Positions 12,194-22,333 of a stretch of 33,946 nucleotides of DNA are shown piece by piece. The position numbers were made by a program, and so were the translations under genes. The notes below the pieces were generated by a model. The model worked only from the letters and a program-made list of their open reading frames with translations. It did no database searches and had not been told where the DNA came from. Origin of the DNA: Pelargonium nanum (taxonomy: Eukaryota; Streptophyta; Magnoliopsida; Geraniales; Geraniaceae); assembly GCA_036897485.1 (NCBI GenBank), contig JAYMTF010000554.1, positions 1 through 33,946 of the forward strand, read 5' to 3'. Position 1 is the first letter of the stretch; each line of letters begins with the position of its first letter.

Positions 12194-14920
12194 ATCCCTG
12201 TATATATATATATATATATGATCACAGTTGCTTTGATATAGAACGATAGCACATTTTTTAAAAAGAGGCTTTGTCTTGTGGAATTCGTTTTTCTTTTCAT
12301 ACCATGCTATATATTTATTATTATTATTATTATCAATATATAATTTATGCATGCGTAAAGTTAGACAATTTTCCATGAGTTTGTCACCAACTCAACTATA
12401 CAACCATCACCTTATCACAAAAATAATGCAAAAACCAAACAAAAATAGTCTAAAATTCGACTTAAACAATAACCCATAATTGGATAAGATATATATATAT
12501 ATATATACAAATTGAAGTTGAAGATGATGATGATCTCTCTGGCATGCAATAAGGTTCTTCGACGTCGCAATCGTCAAAGCCGCAAGTTCTCATCTGTTGC
12601 ATGCGTGACTTGAAGACGCAATAAGCAATCAATATTTCCAACAAAAGAAAAGTCTGGTTTTATGTGGGAAATGTATATTGAAAATTCCATATGTTCCAAA
12701 AAATGTAGTGTTTATATCTGACTTGCTTATGTAATCTAGTTGATTATGTTTTGATGGAGTATTTGACCTTTGAATTTCACTTGCTCCATTTTTTTTATTT
12801 TGTTTTGTGTGTGTGAAGGTGCTATGGTAGAGCATATATGATTGGTTTGTCACTAAAAATATAATAATGAGAGTTTGGGTGCATAAAGTTAAGCTATAAT
12901 AGATGGACTATACAATTCTACTTAACTATCTTAAACTCTAAGCCTTTCATATTGATATGTTATTATTATTTTTCGAATTAACTACCGGTTCAAATTTTGA
13001 ATGTGATCGTTTGATAAAACAATAAACAAAAAATACTATTTCATACAAGGTGCACGGTCACTGAATCGTAGATTCAAATCACCATATATAGAGTTAGTAA
13101 GCGATTTATTCTAAGCTCGTTTGGTGTTAAATAGTAATTTTCGGTTTATTTTTACAAATGATGGACGTAGAACATTTAATTTTGGGGGAGTTAGTTGGTA
13201 GCTCTACCTAGGGTAGTCTGTCCCTCTACAAAATAGTCACAACTTCCTCATTTTTATGAAAAATAAGAATGAAATAAACATGATATATATATCTTAAAAT
13301 TAATTAGGTGATGGTGGTAATGTTAGACACATTCAATGTTAAATATGGATGACAAGATGTGTGCATAACAATCCATGATCTAAAAAGATAGAAGTGCATG
13401 CAATAATTGTTTCAACTTTTCAAAAATTTTGTGGAGGTCAATTCACTTAAAGTTGAAGTGTATTTTTACGAAATATATATATATATATATGCTAGTGTTT
13501 AATTGCGACTCATGTTCAACTAGACTAATAAGAATATGACACAAAATTGTCACGTCATTTTTATTCATCCAATAAATTTGTGGATCAAATCGATCATTGA
13601 TTTTTTTTAGTTAATTGTCATTATTATGTCTATGTGTATAAGCAATGGTATATATGTTAAATTTAGTAAAAAATAATTGTATGCAAAATAATAAAATATG
13701 ACACATTAATTGATCAAGCAGTTTGCATAGAAAAATCATAAAAAAGTGATGATAATATGTATATCATGTTTTTTTTTTAAAATAACATGTATATCATGTT
13801 GTTAATCATTGAAAGTTAAACAATTATCTATATATTTATTGGAATTTCCTTTTGTTCTTATCTGTTTCATGGTAATTATAGTTATTTGCGCCAAAAATAT
13901 ACAATTAGCAGATTAATTTATTCGTTCATTACATAAACAATGATTTTATCTTAATAAATTATACTTGGAGTGTACTTAAGATGTCGTTTTTCACGTGCAA
14001 TACTATCGGAAACTTCGTCCATAAAACCCGTAGACGTTGTCGTTTGACCGAAGGTGGTTTAGTTTTGTAAGTACATTATGTGGATAAAATAAAAAATAGA
14101 AATAACAATTAACATAATGATAATGCTTTTTCACCTAACAAAACAAAACTAAATAATGCATATTTCGTCTACTAAAAAAAGAGAAACACCCACTTCTTCT
14201 TCTTTCAAAGATTGGTTCTGGTTCACGTGGACGTATCATATCAAATCACATATATTTTTGTTGCCACCTTGTTATTTATTGCTATTTTTTGTTTTCGTAT
14301 TTTATTTATTTAAAGTTTCTTTAATGCCACAATGTTGCACATTGTTGCTATCTTCACTTTTTTTTTTTCCTTCTCCAAAATTGATGACACCACAATGTCT
14401 CAAATGAGCTACTAACATCACAAAAGGAAAAAAAGATATATTTCAAGATAAGAAAGGAAGATAATTATTGAAGATGCAACATGATTTGCATCCTTTATTT
14501 TCCTCATCTTGTGTTATTTTATTTTCATTTTTTTTTTTTGAAAATATGAAGACGTCGAGAAATTTCTCTGATCATTAAGACAATTTGCTCATTTTATAGC
14601 CATACACGTTTAAGTCTTGAGGCCAATACTTCTTTTATAATGCACGAACACGTCATAGAGAATATGACTCTAAGATTGATCGATAAGGAAATAGGTATAC
14701 AAATCTCTTTTAAAATAGTCTCGTCCGTAAATATATAACTGATTTCCACACTAAACAGATTTTATAGAGAGAAAGTTTGTCAAATTAGCCTAATTTGACG
14801 ACATCATTATAGATTATACCAATCAAATCCAAAATAACATAGTTGAAAGATTAAATTGACAAATTGGGACTAATTTAGAAAAAATAAATAGTTAAGACAC
14901 CAAAATAACATTTTGAAGCT
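12194..14920. other. AT-rich intergenic DNA between HIPP and HisRS
   Basis: About 2.7 kb with microsatellites (12200-12219, 12315-12333, 12489-12507, 13473-13490) and no gene I can support. A small GC-richer island at about 12515-12620 has a short minus-strand frame that is noted among the findings. Two ATAACATGTATATCATGTT-like segments at about 13756-13800 form a short direct repeat. The remainder shows no domain, RNA or transposon signature. Confidence 0.55.
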
Positions 14921-14925
14921 TCTAA

Positions 14926-15032
14926 TGGGCTTAGCACATGACCCAATTTAAATTATATGGGCCTGCCCAAAAATGATACTTGGGCTTGGGAAGTTGATAC
15001 AAGGCCTGTTATTAAGATTCAGGCTTGGCCCA
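14926..15032 (+). promoter_or_regulatory. Site II element cluster in the HisRS promoter
   Basis: TGGGCT at 14926, TGGGCC at 14958, TGGGCT at 14981 and GGCCCA at 15027 lie within 210 bases of the start codon. TGGGCC/T site II elements, bound by TCP factors, are enriched in promoters of plant genes for translation and organelle biogenesis. That matches the product downstream. The leader at about 15075-15134 is ATG-free and CA-rich. Confidence 0.65.
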
Positions 15033-15134
15033 AAAGACACGTCAGCGGGCCTGGCAAAGCCGTAAGTACAAATTGCCGAAACAACAAAACCGAACACACT
15101 TGACTCACACTCTGCAACAGAAACAACAACCACC

Positions 15135-18100
15135 ATGTCTGCCATAGCAAAACCTTCTTCGCTTCTTATCCTCAAACCCTTCCTTATACCTCTCACCACT
15201 CTCTCTCAATCTTCTTCTTCTTCATCATCGATCGCTTTCACCAGAACTCGCAGCTTCGCAATTCGGAGGCTTCCTTTCTACGTCAGCCCTAGAAGCTTGT
15301 CTTCTTCATCCGCTGCGTCTGCACAGCAGTTGAGCGGCGATGGCATTTCCGGTGCAGTTGCAACTTCGGAAGCTTCCGGTGTAGTGGAGAAGATCGATGT
15401 CAATCCTCCCAAAGGAACCAGAGACTTCGCGCCGGAGGATATGCGCCTCCGCAATTGGCTATTTAGTAATTTCAAAGAGGTTTGGGGATTTGGTTGTTTG
15501 ATTGCAAATGCGTTTATGTTTTGTGTTTTGGATTGTTGTTGATTGTTTAACAATTTCAGGTTTCGAGGTTGTATGGCTTCGAGGAGGTGGATTTTCCGGT
15601 GCTGGAGTCGGAGGCGCTTTTTGTTAGAAAAGCTGGTGAGGAGATTAAGGACCAGGTTAGCATTTTTGAGCTGTTGCTAGATTCATAAGGTAAAAATTGG
15701 GACAATGTGCTGCCGTGCTGGTTTTCTTTCAGTTTTTGCTAGAATTTCCTCAGAAACATTTTTTTTAGCAATGTAGATATTGAGTTTTCATTGCAATGTA
15801 GTGTTTGTTACTGAGAATCTGATAGTGGTGAGTCAATTATACTTGAGTAGGGAAGACCACTCATTTTAGGTTACAATTTCGTTGGAGAGTAGAAACTGAG
15901 TTTATCAGTGGCTAAATGAGTAATAATTACTGAAACATATGTTTTCTAAGTTTATTTCATTACTTAGCTCATGGGAACATTTATGTATAGCAAACAAAAT
16001 GATAAAGTGGAACATGAAATTATGAAAAATCAAATTGGATCACTGGAATTAGTTTGATTTTTATCATAAGTTTCCTTGGTGCTGAATAGGAAAAAATGTA
16101 ATGCCTATTAGACAAAAAGTTTAAAGTTGGTTATTCACTAGTTAGATACTACTATTAGATAAACCTCGACTGAAAGGTTAACGGGGAAAAATGTAACTAA
16201 TCATGCGGAATCCTTGTTTTGACATAATTGACCACTATAACGTCTAGATTATAAGTTATGCGTATTTGCCTCATTTCATCTCCAGAAAATAGTTTGTAGA
16301 TTTCATCTAACAAATGATGTAGATTGAAATCCCTACTTTCTTTGATCTGGGTGTGATCAAGAAAGGACACGTGTTGAATGAGTGTCTTGTGCAAATGCAT
16401 TCGGATCATTTGGTGCGTGACTGCCTTTTGAAGAGACCTGATCACAATAAAGAGATCACACGTTAAGTGAAGTACCAGTGCGTGTGCATTGGAATTCACC
16501 TCCGGCGTTGGAGTAATATCTATCTCCAATTCGAAGCATTGGCAAAATAGAAATTGAAAAGTGTAGAGTGTTGAATGATTGAACATTTCACCTAATGGGG
16601 TATTAGGCTGGCCAATTATGGCCTATTAGGCTTATTTTGGGTTCTTTGCTCGTGGGCCCCATGTGTGGTATTTTATGGGAGCTATCAAATAATGTAGCAT
16701 CAAGAAGGGATCCAGATCAATCATCCAATAGGCCCTTTTGAGCACATGAGCTCCCAGATTTTGAATTTGAATTTCTTTAGTCAATGAATAGGCTGGGAAA
16801 TTGTGGATTTGATGGTTGATTATCAGTATTTAATTGTGAACAATATGTAGTGAAAAGGAAATACTCACGCATCTTCAACTTCAAATCTAATAAATTATTC
16901 TCTTTTGTTCTGCAGCTATATTGTTTTGAAGATCGGGGTAATCGCCGGGTTGCTTTGAGGCCTGAGCTCACTCCTTCTTTGGCAAGGCTAGCAATGCAAA
17001 AAGGGTATGGGAACTGTACCACTGTAGAACTTTGCTATGTGTCAAATTCACATCTAATTATGTTTTCATTTTTCCTTTGTTGGGAGTCACTGTGTAATTG
17101 TGCCAAATTTTAAGTTCAATGTGCATACATTTATAGTTGTTTATGTATTTACTTATGATTCTTGTATCCAGGTACAGATGCCAGAATTTGATCTCCGTCT
17201 TTTTTTCTCTTCAGAAAATCTATTCCCCTCCCTCTGAAATGGTTTACCGTAGGGCAGTGTTGGAGATATGAAAGAATGACAAGGGGACGACGCCGAGAGC
17301 ACTACCAGTGGAACATGGACATCATTGGTGTACCGGAGGTTATGGTAAGTGCAACCAGCTGTACAAACTTGATAAACTACTGAGCTGATTTGGTGCGTGT
17401 TTTTTGATTAATTGACATAGTGTTTATGTGTTGTAGACATTGTATCATCCTGAATCTAGTTTCAAGATTTCAGTATATATTTTTGTTTAGCTCTTACCTC
17501 TCTTATGTTCAATTTCACACATGTTTTCTTTCCCATGCCTATTGAGGAAGCAAAACTGTCGTGCATTTGTCAGGATTGTTCCTATGTTTTGTATGCAATA
17601 TTGAATTGTAATTGCAACTTAAGTGAAGCTTTGAAGTACGATCACACATCAAAGTCAATCTGATATGCGTCTAATTATAGTCTTCTACATTTATTCAGTT
17701 TATTCATAAATTGTTTCTCTTCTCTTTTCATTTAAGGCTGAAGCAGAACTTATTTCCTCTATTGTCACGTTCTTCAAGAGGATTGGAATTACAGCATCAG
17801 ATGTTGGATTTAAGGTTTCAAGTCGAAAGGTATAATCATGTCTTATCCACACAGAAATAGACTAACAGGTTTTGTCTTTGACCTTACATCCTTTTGCTCG
17901 ATCTGTTCTGCAAGGGTTTTATGTTATTCAGTATTTTTCAGTATGTTATATCTAGTATACTTGTATTTGGCGGTGTAAACTCTACATTAGTTTGTTTTTT
18001 CTTACATGGATTGTTAACTTTTGTTTTAAGGAAATAATGTGCTTTCTAGGTATAGTTTTAGAAGACATATAAAAGTAGTTTTTGCATAGTTAGATCTGAA

Positions 18101-20980
18101 CACATTAATATATGAATCCTTAGTTGATATAATTGACAATATTATCTTGGACAGAGAGCTGATAATTATTTATATGCATAAAACTCCAATTGGAAAGTTT
18201 GTTTAAGTAATGTATTGTTTGCATAACATAATTTGCTTCCTTGTGATTTGGAACACAGCTACTGAAATCATTGCTGATTGTACTGTCGTTTTTTTTTTCT
18301 GGCTTTGTAGTTCGATAATGGTACGAAAATGTGATAATCTCAAACTGCACTAGTATATGTGCAATAGTTTTCGGTGTATCCTGTTAGAGTAGCAATAGTC
18401 TTCAATGTGCTATGATTTCATTGGTTTTCTTGAGCTATGTCACTGAGAGCAGTAGAGCTATTCAATTTATTAAATGGTGATCATATTGGCAGATTATGTT
18501 CCAATTTATCTTCACCTTTTTAAAAACCCTTCCTCTTATTATTTGTCTTTTCCATTGTTTATAGGTTTTACAAGAAGTACTGACGCGCTACTCCATACCC
18601 GAGGATCAATTTAGCAAGGTCTGCATCACCATAGACAAGGTTAGTTACTTGTTGTTCAAAGGGCTGCAGTGTACTGGTTTTCCGTTGAAATACCTTTTAT
18701 TTTTATTGTTTTAATATTATTGCTTTTCTTATGTTTCTACTTTCTATTTTCTCTTGTTAACAGATTGAAAAGATACCTTTGGATGAGATTAAAAAGGATT
18801 TGAAGTCCACTTCAATGTCAGACGAGGCAATTGAGGATCTTTTGCAAATCCTATCCATCAAGTCATTCCCAAAGCTAGAAGGTGGGTTGTAGCAATTATT
18901 GAAACTGCTTGCAGTTGGCTTGGCATAGGCAAAAAATAATAATATTAGTGCTTCTATATATCTTAGATTTCGGTAGATAATTAATTGATCTTATTCAAAT
19001 GTTTCGTTGTGTTATCTACCCAAAATAGTAGGCTGGTATCTTTTTATTGGAATCCAGGAAAGAAATGGTTATAACAGAACTTTGTCTGGCCAAAATGTTC
19101 CAATTCTCTTTTAACTTGTGTTATACTCAATTACTCATAATGTACAACAGAGGCTTGAAAGCTGAAAATATATATTTTATCAAGTGTGTGCTAATATTGT
19201 AGTTGTATGTGTTTGTTTTGGTAAAATAGAGGTACTTGGAGGCACCGGAGAAGCAATAGGTGATCTGAAAAAGCTATTCATGCTTGCTGAAAAGTTTGGA
19301 TATTCTGAGTGGATTCAGTTTGATGCATCTGTTGTGCGTGGTCTTGCTTACTACACTGGCATTGTGTTTGAGGTTAGATCTATAATTTTTATTGCAATCT
19401 TTACTCTCAATAAACTGTAGTATGTATGCTAATAGCTTGTAGTCATGTTGATTATGTATCTCGTTCTTAATTCTCTAAGGTAGCGTTTAGATTAAAGTTT
19501 TTGAAATGGGTATGACAATCAAGAATGGGAACAAGATTCCCATCCCAAAGTCATTTCTATAATCAAACTCTTTAATTCAAACATGAACATTGGGAATCTC
19601 ATTAGCATTCTCATTCTTGATTCCCTTAGTTATACAAGTGATAGTGGTTGTAGTCTTTTACCACGACAAGTTCTGCAGTGTGAAAAATATGGCTGTAGGT
19701 TTTAATGTGAGAGTCCCTTGTGTGTCACGCTGTCACATATGCATATAAAGCACATAAGTTAACATCCACTTTTGAAAGATTATAGGAGGGTAAATCACAA
19801 CGCTAAATGACATCTAGCACGTTGAGTCCAATTAACCTGTGCCAAAAAAATAGAGATGCTGAAAGATCGCTGAAATTTTGTATAAAAATGACGTGTGTTG
19901 GTAATTTGCATGGTAAGAAGCTATCTTTTCAGAAAACTGATAATGGGGAATAGATTTAGGCAGCATTTAGTCATTCCTTTTGTTCTGAAACGATTTCATC
20001 TTTCCGTAGGGATTTGATAGGGCAGGAAAGTTGCGGGCCATTTGTGGTGGCGGGAGATATGATCGCCTGCTCTCTACTTTTGGCGGTGAAGATATTCCAG
20101 CTTGTGGCTTTGGATTTGGCGATGCTGTCATTGTAGAAGTAAGTTGAATTTGAATCCTTCTTCAAATTATTTGTTCATTTTTGGCGAGTAATGTTTTGTG
20201 ACTCTTCCATTATATTATATTAATTTTGGTATATCTTACACCACCAGAAGATAATAGGCGTCTTCTAAATTGCCCTGCTGTCTTTATTTGTGATAACCGG
20301 CTTCTAGTTTTTCTATCTTCTACCAGTTCATATATATTTATACACATTGATGATCAGTAAGCTTTTGTTTGTGACTGATCGAGAGAAGGTTTGCCTACCC
20401 TGTAATTATAGTGTTGACAGATCGAATGACAATTCTTTTTCTTCCTTTCACGGGGTGGTTTTTAGTAATCACTCAAATATACCTGGTGAGAGCACAAGTA
20501 ATGTGCCTTTTAAGCAGTCTTTGGCATCATGAGTTTTATAGCATGTCAGATAAATGAGCATAGTTAATAATATTGGCTTTCGATTTTTCTGATTACAGTT
20601 GTTAAAGGATAAGGGCCTTCTACCGGAACTCAAATTCCAAGTAGAGGATATGGTGTGTGCTCTTGATCCCGATCTACAAGGAGCAGCAGCTTCTGTGGCC
20701 GCAATACTCAGGGGAAAAGGCCGAAGCGTTGATCTGGTCCTAGAGAATAAACCAATGAAATGGTATCATTTTCCATCTTTTCAGCTTCTCGCAGATTTAG
20801 ATCATCCCCTAATATTTTCTAATATTACCTTTATCGTCAATTAGGGTGTTCAAACGGGCAGAACGGATAAATGCAGATCGGCTGATATTGGTAGGAAGTT
20901 CCGAGTGGGAGAGGGGTATGGTTGCCGTCAAAAACCTCGCATCCTTCGAACAGAACGAGGTCAAGCTTGACGACCTTTAG
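15135..20980 (+). CDS. Histidyl-tRNA synthetase, chloroplast/mitochondrial type
   Basis: Class II synthetase that attaches histidine to tRNA-His in organelles. Eleven exons: 15135-15479, 15560-15655, 16916-17004, 17215-17344, 17737-17829, 18565-18639, 18764-18881, 19230-19372, 20010-20138, 20599-20762, 20845-20980; 505 aa. The first 60 residues are rich in Ser and Arg and poor in acidic residues, as in organelle transit peptides; dual targeting is known for the Arabidopsis relative (At3g46100, from memory). Visible motifs: PPKGTRDF (91-98), [12 protein letters not shown] (160-171), motif 2 with [17 protein letters not shown] (194-210), the HisA box [10 protein letters not shown] (350-359), [10 protein letters not shown] (374-383), motif 3 GFGFG (396-400), and a C-terminal anticodon-binding domain (about 415-505). 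Motif 3 lacks the usual ER(L) after GFGFG. The start has a good context (ACCATGT) and is the first ATG. Intron 1 is only 80 nt; intron 2 exceeds 1.2 kb. Confidence 0.96.
19480..19630. mobile_element. Possible small MITE in HisRS intron 8
   Basis: CAATCAAGAATGGGAACAAG plus ATTCCC at about 19517-19541 is matched in inverse orientation by GGGAATCTCATTAGCATTCT plus CATTCTTGATTC at about 19592-19622. The left flank TAGCGTTTAGATTA resembles the GCGTTTGG ends of common plant hAT-type MITEs. No target duplication could be fixed, so the limits are approximate. Confidence 0.45.
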
Positions 20981-22091
20981 TGAAACAATTTGATTATGAC
21001 GATATCATCCTTCTCGAGTTGTACTTAATTCTTTTTCGAGTACTTTTGAGCCATTAGGATGCAGCTAGCAGACACTAATTATTTTCATTTTTGTCCAATA
21101 TTTTATATGTAGCCTGGTTTAGAAACGAAATTTGAATGTTTTTGTGCTGTGGAGGTTCCAAAACCGGCAACTATTTTTCTTTTTACCAGTTATCATTAAA
21201 TGATGAAGAAAATGCAAGCCGCAAGTTGATAAATTATATAGTGGCTCCTAAGCTCGTAGTAGTAATAGTAGTTGAGACGGGCAGACGGCGGGCTCTGTTG
21301 ATTCAATCCCACCTGTTTTTAACCGTTAGGCACATTCAATTTTTATATTTGAAGTATTATAAACTATTTTTATATTTGAAGTATCATAGAGACAGACCAT
21401 TTATATAATGTTCGGATATATGGAGAGGTGAGTTTTGGCAAATGTATTAGACTGTTTGTGGTTGGAATTTAGCCTAAATTTATTTAATTGAATTTGGTCG
21501 GAGCTATACGTTTACAAATTTATTAGAATGTGATATAAGTTGACGTGTTTTGCAAGATGATTTGTTGGAATCACGTCCATTGATAAGATGATTGAATTTT
21601 TATTTTTCTCTTATATATATATATATTATATTGTTTTTTAGGGAGTGTGAAATCTCAGTCAAGACAAAAATAAAATTGATTCATACAAGCTCCTTACCCT
21701 CACAAATTCGTTAAAAAAGATATAGTGTTGATTCCTAAGGTCCCATAAAAATTAGGTTGCAATTCTTTATACTTGTCCTTTTTTGCTCGTTAGTGAAACA
21801 AACCTTAGCCTATGATAAAACGTCAATGCTTTGTCGAGCTTCAACACAAGTCTATAAGCTCATTTGAGCTCAAGTCGGATAAAAAATGTACTGAGTTGAG
21901 ACTCGACAAATTTAGGCTCGATTAGGTTCAACTACAACCTAACAATGATGGAATAGTTAAATAAAAAGAGAAAATTACCAACAAACCCCTCAATTTCCCT
22001 CTTTCCCAAATGCTTGAACCGAACAAACCCAGAGTGTGGTTGTTTGTGTGTGTGGTCGGGTCAGGTCACTTCACTCTCTCGCCAACAAACC
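20981..22091. other. HisRS 3' region and DP upstream region
   Basis: About 1.1 kb without a gene. The first 150 bases are probably the 3' UTR of the tRNA synthetase gene. TTTTTATATTTGAAGTAT occurs at about 21340 and again at 21367 (27-bp period). Around 21825-21945 there are CGAGCTT, GAGCTCAAG and GACTCGAC words resembling a decayed dispersed repeat. The DP promoter must lie in the last part; no strong TATA box is visible. Confidence 0.5.
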
Positions 22092-22099
22092 CCGCGAAA
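22092..22099 (-). promoter_or_regulatory. E2F-type site in the DP upstream/leader region
   Basis: CCGCGAAA, which reads TTTCGCGG on the minus strand, fits the degenerate E2F/DP consensus WTTSSCSS. It lies about 240 bases before the DP start codon, in a promoter or leader position. A single match to a short degenerate motif is weak evidence, but it would be a logical place for feedback on an E2F partner gene. Confidence 0.35.
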
Positions 22100-22333
22100 T
22101 CCACCACCACCACCACCTCGCTGCGCGGTTTCTGTTCTCGTCTTCTTCTACAAAACGCACCCACACAGAGTCAGAGACCGACCTGTCGTCACTCACTCAT
22201 GCTCCTCCATCTCTCTTCCCTCCCGTTTTCTCTCCTCAATTCTTCGATTCTCGTCGTTTCTCATCTGGATTTCCCCAAATTGCTCCAAATTGATCTCATA
22301 TACGCATCATCGTTCCCTTGAAGAAGCTTCGGA

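Noticed and set aside
12530..12615. Possible miRNA-like hairpin from paired GCATGCAA words
   Set aside because: Only about eight bases pair and the words are themselves palindromic; the stem is far too short.
13060..13090. tRNA-like GATTCAAATC motif
   Set aside because: No matching A-box, acceptor stem or anticodon arm around it; no tRNA gene was found in the window.
16615..16765. Apparent inverted repeat with GGCCTATTAGG and GGGAGCT words in HisRS intron 2
   Set aside because: The words occur in an order that does not pair as one inverted repeat, so no element was called.
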